From Thiothrix caldifontis (lineage in GTDB: Bacteria; Pseudomonadota; Gammaproteobacteria; Thiotrichales; Thiotrichaceae), in contig NZ_FNQP01000014.1 of the NCBI RefSeq assembly GCF_900107695.1, positions 1 through 64,000 of the forward strand: 64,000 nt of DNA, written 5' to 3'. Both the position numbers and the translations under genes were made by a program. Positions 1 to 9,721 of this stretch are shown here, one piece after another. Under the pieces are notes generated by a model, which saw only the letters and a list, made by a program, of their open reading frames with translations, had not been told where the DNA came from and searched no databases. The stretch's first letter is position 1, and every line of letters starts with the position of its first letter.

Positions 1-59
1 AATCCATCGAAATTACGTATACATTACATTAACGTGAACTCAATGGTTGCTTGCTTCTG

Positions 60-307
60 TGCCTCTCGACACAACCACAAGCCCCCACACAAGTTTTCTG
101 GCTTCTTTTGTTAATCTGCGCACTGCTCTCTAAGCAGCGAGGGGCGAATCTTAAAGGCTTTTGAACTTCGTGTCAAACACTTTTTCAAAATTCTTTTTTC
201 GATCCCGAAAACCGAATAATCACTTAAGTTGTTGATTCCGCTTTCGTTTTAGAGCGTTTCCGCCCTGAGTGAGACGCGCATTATACAGACCAGCAGATGA
301 CCGTCAA
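60..307 (-). promoter_or_regulatory. Leader and tandem promoters of a leftward rRNA operon
   Basis: Read on the minus strand there are two near-consensus sigma70 promoters. The first has TTGACG (302-307) and TATAAT (280-285) with a 16-bp spacer and a GC-rich discriminator. The second has TTGACA (171-176) and TAAGAT (148-153) with a 17-bp spacer. They are followed by a boxB-like hairpin (123-137, CTGCT/AGCAG), a boxA-like stretch around 105-116 and a boxC-like GTGTGGGGGC (81-90), the order seen in rrn leaders with antitermination. No gene is found in 1-330, and the 16S gene would begin left of position 1. tyrS directly upstream of an rrn operon is also known in Pseudomonas. Confidence 0.75.
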
Positions 308-330
308 GCGCTTTTTTCAGGTTTTTCACG

Positions 331-1530
331 TCACACCAATGTTATTTTAGCAAACTTGCGTTTTCCAACCTGAAACACGGCAGAAATCCCTTTTTCAATC
401 AAAAGATTACGGTCTTCTACCTTAACCCCATCGATTTTCACGCCACCCTGTTGAATCATACGCAAAGCATCAGAAGTGCTACCAAGCAAACCAGCAGCTT
501 TCAATAATGACGCAATTGGCATCCCCACCCCTTCGGCAACGAGGCTAATTTCATCCATTTCATCCGGCATTACGCCTTTCTGGAAACGCGCAATGAAGTC
601 TTCACGTGCGCCGACCGCCGCTGATTGACCGTGGAAACGGGCAATCAACTCTTCTGCCAATAAGAACTTGAGGTCACGCGGGTTCGCCCCCTGCTCCACA
701 TCCTGCTTGAAACCCTTCAGTTCAGTCAGTGGGCGGAAACTCAGTAATTCAAAGTAACGCCACATCAACTCATCTGAAATCGACATAATCTTGCCAAACA
801 TATCGTTAGGCGCGTCAGTAATACCAATGTAGTTACCCAGCGACTTAGACATTTTATTAACGCCATCCAAGCCTTCGAGCAAAGGCATAGTCATGACCAC
901 CTGCTGCTCTTGACCGTATTGACGCTGTAAATCACGCCCCATCAGGAGATTAAACTTCTGATCTGTTCCACCCAGCTCAACATCGGCTTTCATCGCCACG
1001 GAATCGTAGCCCTGTACTAATGGATAGAGGAACTCATGAATCGCAATCGACTGCCCCGACTTGTAACGTTTAGTAAAATCATCCCGCTCCAACATCCGCG
1101 CCACGGTTTGCTTGGCGGCCAATTGGATCAAGCCCGCACTACCCAATTGATTCATCCACACCGAATTAAACATGATCTCGGTTTTATCTGGATCAAGAAT
1201 CTTAAAAATCTGTTCCTGATACGTCAGGGAATTCTGTTGTACCTGTTCAACCGTCAAGGGTGGGCGCGTCGCCGATTTACCCGTCGGATCACCGATCATC
1301 CCCGTAAAATCACCGATCAGAAATAAAATCTGGTGTCCAGCGTCTTGAAACTGTCTCATCTTATTAATGAGCACTGTATGTCCCAGATGCAGATCAGGCG
1401 CAGTTGGATCGAAACCCGCTTTTATCCTAAGTGGCTTACCTTTTTTAAGTTTCGCCACCAATTCGGCTTCGACTAGTACCTCTTCGCAGCCACGCACCAG
1501 CTCTTGCATCAGGTCAGCAACATCATCCAT
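331..1530 (-). CDS. tyrS: Tyrosyl-tRNA synthetase
   Basis: Class I aminoacyl-tRNA synthetase that charges tRNA-Tyr in the cytoplasm. The HIGH-type signature HLGH lies at residues 48-51 after FDPTAPDL, and KMSKS is at 226-230. A C-terminal S4-like RNA-binding domain (about 335-399) contains GGVKIDG. The length of 399 aa fits the longer bacterial TyrS subgroup (TyrZ-like) common in gammaproteobacteria. It sits upstream of the rRNA leader on the same strand, so the two may be partly co-transcribed. The start is the ATG at 1530. Confidence 0.97.
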   Translation of the reverse strand: MDDVADLMQELVRGCEEVLVEAELVAKLKKGKPLRIKAGFDPTAPDLHLGHTVLINKMRQFQDAGHQILFLIGDFTGMIGDPTGKSATRPPLTVEQVQQNSLTYQEQIFKILDPDKTEIMFNSVWMNQLGSAGLIQLAAKQTVARMLERDDFTKRYKSGQSIAIHEFLYPLVQGYDSVAMKADVELGGTDQKFNLLMGRDLQRQYGQEQQVVMTMPLLEGLDGVNKMSKSLGNYIGITDAPNDMFGKIMSISDELMWRYFELLSFRPLTELKGFKQDVEQGANPRDLKFLLAEELIARFHGQSAAVGAREDFIARFQKGVMPDEMDEISLVAEGVGMPIASLLKAAGLLGSTSDALRMIQQGGVKIDGVKVEDRNLLIEKGISAVFQVGKRKFAKITLV

Positions 1531-1784
1531 TTAACATGCTCCAGAATTGACAATTCTTTAATTTTGATCTACATAGAAAGATAAGTTTATCAGTTTTCTC
1601 AGGTGCAAGGTCAAGCAAGCATAGAGAGTGTCGGCATTTTTGGCTGATAAGCGTGGTGAGTCAACCTCTATTGAGTTCAGGAATGATTCAGTACATACTC
1701 GCTAACCTCTGCTTTACTTGCAGGTTTTTGCATGAAAAACATACAGAAACACACTATTTGATAACAAGTATGGAGTGAAAACCC

Positions 1785-3380
1785 TTGTCATCGTTTACAC
1801 GAAAGTCGCAACCCAAGAAAAGCTGGGACGAGACTATGAAAGGCTTTGATTTCCCCGGATGCTATATCCCTGCGGATCACAAATCTGGATCAATAAAGAC
1901 TCCCTCTAAATTGTTGGAAAGCCTTTTCAAACCTGTTCCAGCTAATATTAGGGTAAAGCCCCTAAAAAACAGCGCGAAGCCAAAAACACCAACTCCACCA
2001 CCTACGCTTCCCACTAAAAAACCACTGCGCTACCTCGCGACCCGCTCACTATTGCTTGCCTGTGGCCTTGCTACTCTGGGTAATGTACCCGTTTACTCAA
2101 TGATCAGCAGCACTAAAGATGGCAAAATCATCCACTTGACAGAGCCATTGCTGGATAGCACATCCCCCGCGCAAATCGTCAAGGATCTGAATTTACCAGC
2201 CGTTGCGGTTGAATCCTTCTCAGGATACGCCGTCGACATTTTGCCAGATGCCACGCAAGGTAACTGGTCAGCACACACCATAGAAACTGATGACACCCTA
2301 GAATCCATTCTAGGCAGACTCGAACTCACGAAAACGTCACAGAAATTGCTGGAAAATACCACTATCAAGCAAGCACTCGGCAATCTGAAAGCGAATACCC
2401 GCCTTTTCACCCAAGTCGTTGATGACAGCCTACAGCAACTCATTTATGCAAAAAGTAACACTGACGTTTACATCGTTTCCGTGACGGATGACGGCTACAT
2501 CGGCAAATGGGAAACCAATGCATTAGAAACCCGTAATGCCAAAATCGCTTTCACCGTGAAACACTCCATACAGCGAGATGGCAAAGCCGCTGGTTTAAGT
2601 AACTCTGTTATCCGGCAACTCAGTCAAGTATTCCAAAAAGATGTCGATTTCAAGAAGGGTGTCAAAGTTGGCGATAAAGTTGGCGTCATCTTTGAAGATT
2701 TCCGTTACCAAGGCGAAAGCATCTATACCGACAAAGTATTAGCGGCAGAATACCGCACCGGTAAAAAGTCCTATCAACGTGTGCGGTTTACGCTAAGCGA
2801 TGGCAGCAGAACCGACTACTTCCGCCCTGATGGAGACACTGAACTAAAGCGTTCTGCTTTTGACCGCAAGCCGCTGGCAGATGGACGCATGAGTTCTGGC
2901 TTTGGAATGCGTCGCCACCCCGTATTCGGTTTACGTAAAAATCATGCCGGTACAGATTTCGCTGCACCTCGTGGCACACCGATTTATGCAACCGCCGATG
3001 GCAGCGTAAAATCTATCGGTCGACAAGGCGGTTACGGCAATGTCATTGAGTTGAGCCATATCAATGGCATCACGACTCTGTACGGCCACATGTCAGCTTT
3101 CAAAGACGATTTAAAATCAGGTCAAAGCGTTAAACGCGGTGATGTGATTGGGTATGTTGGCTCAACGGGAACATCCACTGGCAACCATGTGCATTACGAA
3201 TTCCGCGTTAATGGTGAACCGCAAAACCCAATGGCAGTAGAACTTCCGCAAGTCGGCATTATGACAGCCGAAGAAATGCGAAGCTTTAAAAGTATCGCAA
3301 CTGCAATGGTGCAAGACCTTGCAGACTTGCGCAAATTGGCTTCAGCCGATCAAGCAGACCGCACACAAAACGGCGGTTAA
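1785..3380 (+). CDS. M23/LytM-family murein endopeptidase, membrane anchored
   Basis: Probable peptidoglycan DD-endopeptidase (MepM-like) acting in the periplasm. A long basic, proline-rich N-terminus (about 80 aa) precedes one hydrophobic segment (about 84-105), then a LysM/OapA-like region, then the LytM catalytic domain (about 365-480). Zinc ligands are visible: HAGTD (H387, D391) and HVH (468-470). The TTG start at 1785 is preceded by GGAG with a 9-nt gap; an in-frame ATG at 1836 is the alternative. The N-terminal extension before the membrane helix is longer than in E. coli MepM. The gene stands alone and converges on the isc operon. Confidence 0.9.
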   Translation: MSSFTRKSQPKKSWDETMKGFDFPGCYIPADHKSGSIKTPSKLLESLFKPVPANIRVKPLKNSAKPKTPTPPPTLPTKKPLRYLATRSLLLACGLATLGNVPVYSMISSTKDGKIIHLTEPLLDSTSPAQIVKDLNLPAVAVESFSGYAVDILPDATQGNWSAHTIETDDTLESILGRLELTKTSQKLLENTTIKQALGNLKANTRLFTQVVDDSLQQLIYAKSNTDVYIVSVTDDGYIGKWETNALETRNAKIAFTVKHSIQRDGKAAGLSNSVIRQLSQVFQKDVDFKKGVKVGDKVGVIFEDFRYQGESIYTDKVLAAEYRTGKKSYQRVRFTLSDGSRTDYFRPDGDTELKRSAFDRKPLADGRMSSGFGMRRHPVFGLRKNHAGTDFAAPRGTPIYATADGSVKSIGRQGGYGNVIELSHINGITTLYGHMSAFKDDLKSGQSVKRGDVIGYVGSTGTSTGNHVHYEFRVNGEPQNPMAVELPQVGIMTAEEMRSFKSIATAMVQDLADLRKLASADQADRTQNGG

Positions 3381-3390
3381 ATCACACCAA

Positions 3391-3419
3391 ATGGCTTGTT
3401 GCTGCTCACAACAAGCCAT
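3391..3419. terminator. Hairpin between convergent genes
   Basis: A perfect 11-bp inverted repeat, ATGGCTTGTTG / CAACAAGCCAT with a 7-nt loop, lies between the stop of the M23 gene and the stop of iscX. A clear T-run is lacking on either strand, so intrinsic termination is likely but not certain. Confidence 0.55.
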
Positions 3420-3428
3420 ACCCACCAC

Positions 3429-3632
3429 CTACTCGGTCTCTTCAATCCACGCCATTTGAATCGCTTCTAGGATCTTCTCGTTGGATTTTTCCGGGTTATC
3501 ACTAAACCCCTCCAATGCCTGCACCCATGCATGTAAATCGGTAAAGCGAATGTAACGCGGATCAACATCAGGGTGCGCATCGTTTAATTGGATGGCAATT
3601 TCCAAGGTATCCGTCCATTTAAGTTCGTCCAT
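3429..3632 (-). CDS. iscX: IscX (YfhJ) Fe-S assembly accessory protein
   Basis: Small acidic protein of 67 aa with the family pattern: an N-terminal W near residue 6, D-P-x-x-I/V-R-F-T-D-L at about 24-33 and a W-I-E-E-type acidic C-terminus. In E. coli IscX binds IscS and iron and modulates the rate of cluster assembly. It is the last gene of the isc operon, 12 nt after fdx, which is its usual place. Confidence 0.93.
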   Translation of the reverse strand: MDELKWTDTLEIAIQLNDAHPDVDPRYIRFTDLHAWVQALEGFSDNPEKSNEKILEAIQMAWIEETE

Positions 3633-3644
3633 TTCCCACTCCCC

Positions 3645-3983
3645 TTAATGATTTTCAGACACCATATTGATGGTATATTTAGGAATTTCGATCACCAAAT
3701 CTTCATCGGCAACTTTCGCTTGGCAACTCAGGCGCGAATCTGGATCGACACCCCACGCTTTATCCAAATAATCTTCTTCCAAATCAGTCGCATCAGTCAG
3801 CGAATCGAAACCTTCGCGAATGTAAACGTGACAAGTCGTGCAAGCACACGATTTCTCGCAAGCGTGTTCTATGGCAATACCATGCGCCAACGCCGCATCA
3901 CAAATAGTCGTCCCCGACTCGACATCCAACACCGCACCTTCTGGGCAAATATCTTCGTGCGGTAAAAAAATCAGTTTTGGCAT
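3645..3983 (-). CDS. fdx: ISC-type [2Fe-2S] ferredoxin
   Basis: Adrenodoxin-like ferredoxin that supplies electrons for Fe-S cluster assembly. The ligand pattern C-x5-C-x2-C (CEKSCACTTC at about 42-51) plus a later Cys (LSCQAK, near 88) is intact, and the length of 112 aa is normal. I choose the ATG at 3983 because AAGGA stands just upstream and MPKLIFLPHE matches the family N-terminus. An in-frame upstream start at 4007 would overlap hscA. The start lies 4 nt past the hscA stop, consistent with translational coupling. Confidence 0.95.
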   Translation of the reverse strand: MPKLIFLPHEDICPEGAVLDVESGTTICDAALAHGIAIEHACEKSCACTTCHVYIREGFDSLTDATDLEEDYLDKAWGVDPDSRLSCQAKVADEDLVIEIPKYTINMVSENH

Positions 3984-3987
3984 GGTG

Positions 3988-5850
3988 TTATCCTTTGAAC
4001 TCGTCAACCCGGTGGCCGGTCATCGCAGCGCGAATACTGGCATTCATACGGCGCTCTACATAAGTTTCGGCGGCTTTTTCCAACGCCTTGATTCCCGCTT
4101 CAATCGCTTGGTAATCACTGCTGGGGCGCAGTTCTACTAATTTGGCTCGAAAACCGAGGATATGCTCACGCTCAGCAGCACTCAGCAATACCTCGCCATC
4201 TACTTGTAGGGCAGCATCCAGCGCTTCGATGGCACGATCCGCTTCTACTTGCTGTTCACGCAAACGCCGCGCTTCCATGTCATCACGAGCATGGGTCATG
4301 GAATCGCGCAACATGGTTTCTATCTCAATGTCGCTCAAACCGTAAGAAGGTTTAACTTCGACCCCAGCCGTAATGCCTGTGGTTTGCTCTTGTGCGGTCA
4401 CATTCAACAAACCATCCGCATCCACTTGAAAAGTCACACGGATACGCGCCGCGCCCGCCACCATCGGCGGAATCCCACGCAGTGAAAAACGTGCCAACGA
4501 GCGGCAAGCCTCAACAGTATCCCGTTCGCCTTGTAACACATGGATAGACATCGCCGTTTGCCCATCTTTAAACGTGGTGAACTCCTGAGCGCGAGCCACG
4601 GGAATGGTCGTATTGCGGGGAATCACTTTTTCCACCAATCCGCCCATGGTTTCCAACCCCAATGACAGAGGAATCACATCCAGTAACAGCATATCGGAAT
4701 CGGGCTTATTGCCTGCCAATATATCGGCTTGAATCGCCGCCCCAAGCGCCACTACTCGATCAGGGTCGATATTCACCAACGGCGGCTTACCGAAAAACTC
4801 GCTAACCTGTTCGCGCACCGCTAATACACGGGTCGAACCACCGACCATGACGACATCTTTCACCTCATCTTTGCTCAGATTCGCATCACGCAAAGTACGG
4901 CGGCACGCCATCAAGGTCTTTTTAATCAACGGCGCAATCAAGTCATTCATTTGGCTGCGCGTGAATTCGCCCTGCCACTCCCCTAACCTCACCTCAGTAG
5001 TTTCTGCCGTCGTCAGCGCTTCTTTAGCATCACGTGCCACCACCAACGCACCGCGCAACACGGTTTGCTCGGCACTGCCTTGCAAGCCAGCCGCTTGCAA
5101 CAACCACTCCGCAATCACATGATCGAAATCATCGCCACCGAGTGCCGAATCACCACCCGTTGCCAATACTTCAAACACGCCCTTATGCAAACGCAAAATC
5201 GAAATGTCAAACGTGCCGCCGCCCAAATCGTAGACCGCGATCACGCCTTCGGCATCCTGATCCAAACCATAAGCAACGGCGGCAGCGGTTGGCTCATTCA
5301 ATAAGCGATACACATTCAAACCCGCCAACGTCGCGGCATCCCGGGTAGCTTGACGTTGCGCATCATCGAAATATGCCGGAACGGTAATCACCACACCGGT
5401 CAAATCACCGCCCAAGGTTTCTTCCGCACGTTGCTTGAGGACGCGCAAAATTTCTGCCGACACCTCCACCGCCGACACATCGCCGCCCACGGTATGCATA
5501 CGCGGCACTGTCGATTCGCCACTCACAAAGTGGTACGGCAAATGTCCGCCAAGCTGTGTCACATCGTCCACCCCACGCCCCATCAGGCGTTTAGCAGAAG
5601 CAATGGTATTGTAGGGGTCTTGGCTAATCGCGGCTTTGGCATCGTACCCAACCAGCGGCACAGCAGCGGCTTGATAACGCACCACGGAAGGCAATAAATG
5701 CCTACCCTCTGCATCTGCCAACGTATCGGCTTGCCCGCTGCGCACGGTAGCAACTAATGAATTGGTTGTCCCAAGGTCAATGCCCACCGCCAGCCGATGC
5801 TGATGCGCAGTCGTGGACATGCCGGGTTCGGAAATTTGCAGTAATGCCAT
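3988..5850 (-). CDS. hscA: Fe-S scaffold chaperone HscA (Hsp70 family)
   Basis: Specialised Hsp70 that binds the LPPVK motif of IscU and drives cluster transfer with HscB. The ATPase domain runs to about residue 385, with the phosphate-1 motif GIDLGTTNS near residue 23, YDLGGGTFD near 207 and VGGSTR near 340. The substrate-binding domain follows, with a helical lid from about 515. At 620 aa it has the HscA length and lacks the EEVD-like tail of DnaK. It lies 8 nt after hscB. Confidence 0.97.
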   Translation of the reverse strand: MALLQISEPGMSTTAHQHRLAVGIDLGTTNSLVATVRSGQADTLADAEGRHLLPSVVRYQAAAVPLVGYDAKAAISQDPYNTIASAKRLMGRGVDDVTQLGGHLPYHFVSGESTVPRMHTVGGDVSAVEVSAEILRVLKQRAEETLGGDLTGVVITVPAYFDDAQRQATRDAATLAGLNVYRLLNEPTAAAVAYGLDQDAEGVIAVYDLGGGTFDISILRLHKGVFEVLATGGDSALGGDDFDHVIAEWLLQAAGLQGSAEQTVLRGALVVARDAKEALTTAETTEVRLGEWQGEFTRSQMNDLIAPLIKKTLMACRRTLRDANLSKDEVKDVVMVGGSTRVLAVREQVSEFFGKPPLVNIDPDRVVALGAAIQADILAGNKPDSDMLLLDVIPLSLGLETMGGLVEKVIPRNTTIPVARAQEFTTFKDGQTAMSIHVLQGERDTVEACRSLARFSLRGIPPMVAGAARIRVTFQVDADGLLNVTAQEQTTGITAGVEVKPSYGLSDIEIETMLRDSMTHARDDMEARRLREQQVEADRAIEALDAALQVDGEVLLSAAEREHILGFRAKLVELRPSSDYQAIEAGIKALEKAAETYVERRMNASIRAAMTGHRVDEFKG

Positions 5851-5858
5851 GATTAATC

Positions 5859-6401
5859 CTAGAAGCTTTCTTCAAGACGTTCTTCACGCTGGCGAATGTC
5901 TTCCAGCAGACGCTCGAAAAAGCGCATTTTGAGCATAGCATCTTTGGCGGCAGGCAGGTGTTGCTGCGCCCATGCTGAGGTGAAATCGCCTTCCAAATCG
6001 TGCATGGCTTGGCGCACTTGCGTGGCTAACGCATCCAGCACTTCAAACGGCTCATCCGCCGTTTCAGCCTCTTCAATTGCCTCGCGCAACTCCATCTGCT
6101 CCATAAGAAACTCAGGATCGGAAGAGGTATCGCGTTCATCATTAATCACAACACCCGCCAGCACCAACAAATAACGGGCGCGAAGGCGCGGTTGCCGTAA
6201 CGTATCGTGCGCTTCATTCAGCAATGAGGTAATTTGCATTGCCAAGCGCCGCTCCTGATCGCTGCCGCTGGCAAACCGATCAGGATGGTATTGGGATTGC
6301 AATTCGCGAAAACGCTGACTTAACACCGCGCCATCGACCTCGAATTGCGGCGGCAAACCGAACAGGGCGAAATAATCCTGTTGCAGCGCTGACATTGCCA
6401 T
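5859..6401 (-). CDS. hscB: Fe-S co-chaperone HscB (J-protein)
   Basis: J-domain protein that delivers IscU to HscA and stimulates its ATPase. The HPD tripeptide (YHPDRF, about residue 39-44) sits in an N-terminal J domain; the C-terminal helical domain (about 90-180) binds IscU. The 180-aa length is typical. Its ATG overlaps the iscA stop by one base (TAATG). Confidence 0.95.
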   Translation of the reverse strand: MAMSALQQDYFALFGLPPQFEVDGAVLSQRFRELQSQYHPDRFASGSDQERRLAMQITSLLNEAHDTLRQPRLRARYLLVLAGVVINDERDTSSDPEFLMEQMELREAIEEAETADEPFEVLDALATQVRQAMHDLEGDFTSAWAQQHLPAAKDAMLKMRFFERLLEDIRQREERLEESF

Positions 6402-6721
6402 TAGACCGTGAAGCTCTCACCACACCCACAACGCGCTTTTTCGTTAGGGTTGGTGAATTTAAAGCCTTCGTTCAAACCTTCGCGGGCATAATCGACCTCA
6501 GTGCCATCCAAATACACCAACGCTTTGGGATCGACGATGACTTTTACACCCAGACTTTCAAACACTGTGTCTTCTGCTTGCAGATCATCCACGAACTCCA
6601 TCACATAAGCCATGCCGGAGCAACCGTTGGTTTTCACACCCAAGCGTAAACCCAAGCCTTTACCACGATTGGCAATAAACTTGGTAACGCGGGCAGCAGC
6701 GGATTCAGTCAAGGTAATCAT
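6401..6721 (-). CDS. iscA: A-type Fe-S carrier IscA
   Basis: A-type carrier protein of 106 aa. The three conserved cysteines are present: one in NGCSGMAY (about 35) and the C-terminal CGCGESF (about 98-100). The ATG at 6721, one base after the iscU stop, gives MITLTESAA, the usual family N-terminus; the longer in-frame reading from 6775 would run into iscU. Confidence 0.95.
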   Translation of the reverse strand: MITLTESAAARVTKFIANRGKGLGLRLGVKTNGCSGMAYVMEFVDDLQAEDTVFESLGVKVIVDPKALVYLDGTEVDYAREGLNEGFKFTNPNEKARCGCGESFTV

Positions 6722-6722
6722 C

Positions 6723-7109
6723 TTATGCACCTGCCTGTTTTTTCTGATAATCCTCGATCGCGGTACGAATAGCATCTTCAGCCAGTACCGAACAATGAAT
6801 TTTCACCGGTGGTAAATCCAGTTCCGCCGCGATGTCGGTATTCTTGATTTGCTTAGCCTCTTCCAGCGTTTTGCCTTTGACCCATTCGGTCAACAAGCTA
6901 GAAGATGCAATCGCAGAGCCACAACCGTAAGTTTTGAACTTAGCATCTTCGATAATGCCTTGGTCGTTCACCTTGATTTGCAGCTTCATTACGTCACCGC
7001 AAGCCGGTGCGCCAACCATACCCGTACCGATATTCACATCAGCCTTGTTGAAACTGCCCACATTGCGGGGATTTTCGTAATGGTCAATGACCTTTTCACC
7101 GTATGCCAT
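6723..7109 (-). CDS. iscU: Fe-S cluster scaffold IscU
   Basis: Scaffold on which IscS and ferredoxin build [2Fe-2S] clusters. The cluster ligands are visible as CGD (about 37-39), [11 protein letters not shown] (Cys about 63) and HCSVLAEDA (Cys about 106). The HscA-binding motif LPPVK (about 99-103) is intact. 128 aa, the exact family length. Lies 21 nt after iscS. Confidence 0.97.
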   Translation of the reverse strand: MAYGEKVIDHYENPRNVGSFNKADVNIGTGMVGAPACGDVMKLQIKVNDQGIIEDAKFKTYGCGSAIASSSLLTEWVKGKTLEEAKQIKNTDIAAELDLPPVKIHCSVLAEDAIRTAIEDYQKKQAGA

Positions 7110-7130
7110 GATCTATTCCTCGTAGAAATC

Positions 7131-8354
7131 TTAATGCGAAACCCATTCGACCTTACTAATGTCGATGCCTTCTTGGAACATTTCCCACAGCGGGGAAAGT
7201 TCACGCAGTTTTTCGACCGCTGTGCGAATACGTCCGATGGCGTAATCCACGTCTTCGACGGTGCTGAATCGCCCCATCGACAAGCGTAGGGAACTGTGTG
7301 CCAATTCATCACTACGCCCCAAAGCACGCAACACATAACTGGGTTCGAGACTGGCACTGGTACACGCTGAACCGGAAGACATCGCCAAATCTTTCAACGA
7401 CATCATCAGACTTTCGCCTTCAACGTAGTTAAAACTAATGTTCAGAATCCCTGCAACGCGGTGTTCCAAATCACCGTTGACGTACACTTCTTCAATATCT
7501 TTTAGACCATCGTACAAGCGATTGCGTAACATTAGTATACGATCTTTCTCGGTATCCATCTCTAGCTTGGCAATGCGAAATGCTTCCCCCATACCCACAA
7601 TTTGGTGCGTAGGCAAGGTACCGGAACGCATTCCGCGTTCGTGACCGCCCCCGTGCATTTGCGCTTCAATACGTACACGCGGCTTGCGACGCACATACAA
7701 TGCACCAATGCCTTTAGGGCCGTAAATCTTGTGAGCCGAAAAGCTCATCATATCCACTTTCAAAGCTTCCATGTCAATCGGCACTTTACCGGCACTTTGC
7801 GCCGCATCCACATGGAACACTGTTTTGTTCGCACGGCACATTTCACCAATCGCGGCGATGTCCTGAATCACACCTGTTTCATTATTGACCTGCATGATGG
7901 AAACCACGGTGGTGTCTTCACGCATGGCTGCTTTAAGCTTATCTAGGTCAATCAAACCATTGGGTTCTGGATCAAGGTACGTGACTTCAAAACCTTCACG
8001 TTCCAATTGGCGGCACGTATCCAACACGGCTTTGTGTTCGGTTTTGCAGGTAATAATGTGTTTACCGCGACGTTCATTAAAATGTGCCGCACCTTTGATC
8101 GCGAGATTATTGGATTCAGTTGCACCGCTCGTCCAGACAATTTCTTTAGCATCCGCATTGATCAGCGCGGCGACATCATGGCGAGCCTGCTCCACTGCCT
8201 CTTCGGCCGCCCAACCAAACGCATGGCTTTTGGATGCAGGGTTGCCGAACATGCCAGTAGGGGTCAAGTATTGCATCATTCTTTCGGCAACACGCGGGTC
8301 AACGGGAGTCGTTGCGGCGTAATCGAAGTAAATGGGCATTTTCATTTCACTCAT
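7131..8354 (-). CDS. iscS: Cysteine desulfurase IscS
   Basis: PLP enzyme that takes sulfur from cysteine as an enzyme-bound persulfide for Fe-S clusters and tRNA thiolation. The PLP-Lys motif [12 protein letters not shown] and the catalytic loop [10 protein letters not shown] (Cys 331 from this start, Cys 328 from the internal MKMPIY start, matching E. coli) are present, as is the C-terminal VEWVSH. AGGA stands 8 nt before the ATG at 8354; the ATG at 8345 is the alternative. Confidence 0.97.
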   Translation of the reverse strand: MSEMKMPIYFDYAATTPVDPRVAERMMQYLTPTGMFGNPASKSHAFGWAAEEAVEQARHDVAALINADAKEIVWTSGATESNNLAIKGAAHFNERRGKHIITCKTEHKAVLDTCRQLEREGFEVTYLDPEPNGLIDLDKLKAAMREDTTVVSIMQVNNETGVIQDIAAIGEMCRANKTVFHVDAAQSAGKVPIDMEALKVDMMSFSAHKIYGPKGIGALYVRRKPRVRIEAQMHGGGHERGMRSGTLPTHQIVGMGEAFRIAKLEMDTEKDRILMLRNRLYDGLKDIEEVYVNGDLEHRVAGILNISFNYVEGESLMMSLKDLAMSSGSACTSASLEPSYVLRALGRSDELAHSSLRLSMGRFSTVEDVDYAIGRIRTAVEKLRELSPLWEMFQEGIDISKVEWVSH

Positions 8355-8375
8355 GGGGCTTGTCCTGCACTAGCA

Positions 8376-8843
8376 TTAATGGGAATGTGAATGGATAAAA
8401 TCAATGCGCTTATTATGCTGACGCGCAGCGGTTTCTTGGACTTCCATTTTGGCGGTCATGTCAGCAAGGGTGATTTCTGACAGGAAGACGCGAATTTGGT
8501 TACTCAAGTCCATCCACAAATCGTGGGTCAGGCAACGTTTGTTGTCTTGGCAATCGCCTAAGCCGCCACAGCGGGTAGCATCCACGTTTTCATCGACGGC
8601 GCTGATAATGTCAGCAATCACAATGTCGGCGGCAGCGCCGTTCAGTTGGTAGCCACCACCGGGGCCACGCATACTGACCACCAGCCCGGCTTTACGCAAT
8701 TTGGCAAACAGTTGTTCCAAATAGGAAAGTGATATATCCTGCCGTTCAGAAATCTCCGCCAGCGATACTGGCTGCTCCCCATTGTGCAAGGCCAAATCCA
8801 GCATGGCTGTCACTGCATAGCGACCCTTAGTAGTCAATTTCAT
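8376..8843 (-). CDS. iscR: Rrf2-family Fe-S regulator IscR
   Basis: [2Fe-2S]-binding repressor of its own operon. The N-terminal winged helix starts [18 protein letters not shown]; the three cluster cysteines lie in RCGGLGDC and KRCLTHD (about 92-104), followed by the His of LTHD. I prefer the ATG at 8843, preceded by GGAGAG with 7 nt spacing, over the in-frame ATG at 8858. From 8843 the protein is 155 aa. It heads the isc operon 21 nt before iscS. Confidence 0.96.
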   Translation of the reverse strand: MKLTTKGRYAVTAMLDLALHNGEQPVSLAEISERQDISLSYLEQLFAKLRKAGLVVSMRGPGGGYQLNGAAADIVIADIISAVDENVDATRCGGLGDCQDNKRCLTHDLWMDLSNQIRVFLSEITLADMTAKMEVQETAARQHNKRIDFIHSHSH

Positions 8844-8880
8844 ATTGATGCTCTCCATTCAAGCTGAATGCATCCTATCA

Positions 8881-8905
8881 ATACCTGACAAAACTAGTCA
8901 AGTAT
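8881..8905 (-). promoter_or_regulatory. IscR type-1 operator and isc promoter
   Basis: On the minus strand this 25-bp stretch matches the E. coli type-1 IscR consensus at 23 of 25 positions by eye, with half-sites ATACTTGACT and GTCAGGTAT. It contains a -35-like TTGACT (8896-8901); the best -10 candidate is TAGGAT, 19 bp downstream. The site overlaps the cysE stop codon (8898-8900), so the isc promoter begins inside the end of cysE. Confidence 0.8.
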
Positions 8906-9695
8906 TAAGGTTTTCCGTATCTCTTTTGGCAGAGTCGTCACTACTACCATCCATACCACCAAAACCTTCCGTTTTTAACATGGGCAATGGCACCATTTCC
9001 AAGTGCCCGCCAAGACGATGCACTTCTTCACAGAGTTTATCCATACGCTCATCCATAAGGTGAATGTGGTCAAGCATTCGGTTAACGGCATTGGCTACGG
9101 GGTCAGGCATATCTTGGGTTGCGCCATAAGCGTCGAATCCCATTTTCTGCGCAATTTCCTCACGGCGTTTTTCTTGGTGTTTGCGTGGGGTGACGACACG
9201 CCCCGGAATGCCCGTCACGGTAGCACCTTCCGGCACACTTTTCACCACGACGGCATTGGAACCGACCCGCGCACCGTTAGCTAAGGTAATCGGGCCGAGA
9301 ATTTTTGCACCCGCACCAATGACCACATCATTGCCCAAGGTCGGGTGGCGTTTGCCTTTTTGCCAACTTGTGCCGCCCAAGGTGACGCCGTGGTAAAGGG
9401 TGCAATCGTCGCCAATTTCCGCCGTTTCGCCAATCACCACGCCCATGCCGTGATCGATAAAAAAGCGCCGCCCGATGGTTGCGCCGGGATGAATTTCCAC
9501 GCCGGTAAACAAACGTGCCACATTCGACAATACCCTCGCTAACCATTTAAAACCGTGATGCCATAACCAATGGCTAACGTGGTGAATGAAAACAGCGTGC
9601 AAACCGGGGTAAGTGGTAACGATTTCAAATACATTGCGGGCAGCCGGGTCACGGTCAAAGATGCAGTAAATGTCTTCACGGATTCGCGCAAACAT
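8898..9695 (-). CDS. cysE: Serine O-acetyltransferase
   Basis: Makes O-acetylserine, the precursor of cysteine. An N-terminal helical region (1-70) precedes a left-handed beta-helix of hexapeptide repeats (about 70-175) with the active-site motifs [12 protein letters not shown] and YHGVTLGG. The C-terminal tail (about 215-265) is longer than in short CysE forms and ends acidic and polar. cysE next to isc is common in proteobacteria and joins cysteine supply to sulfur use by IscS. It starts 26 nt after hypF. Confidence 0.94.
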   Translation of the reverse strand: MFARIREDIYCIFDRDPAARNVFEIVTTYPGLHAVFIHHVSHWLWHHGFKWLARVLSNVARLFTGVEIHPGATIGRRFFIDHGMGVVIGETAEIGDDCTLYHGVTLGGTSWQKGKRHPTLGNDVVIGAGAKILGPITLANGARVGSNAVVVKSVPEGATVTGIPGRVVTPRKHQEKRREEIAQKMGFDAYGATQDMPDPVANAVNRMLDHIHLMDERMDKLCEEVHRLGGHLEMVPLPMLKTEGFGGMDGSSDDSAKRDTENLNT

Positions 9696-9721
9696 GCAAT
9701 TCCTCAGGCAGCAATGGGGGT

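Noticed and set aside
1036-1326. Plus-strand frames inside tyrS, isc, hyp, pepP and mrcA
   Set aside because: They are antisense to strongly conserved genes and lack motifs and ribosome sites.
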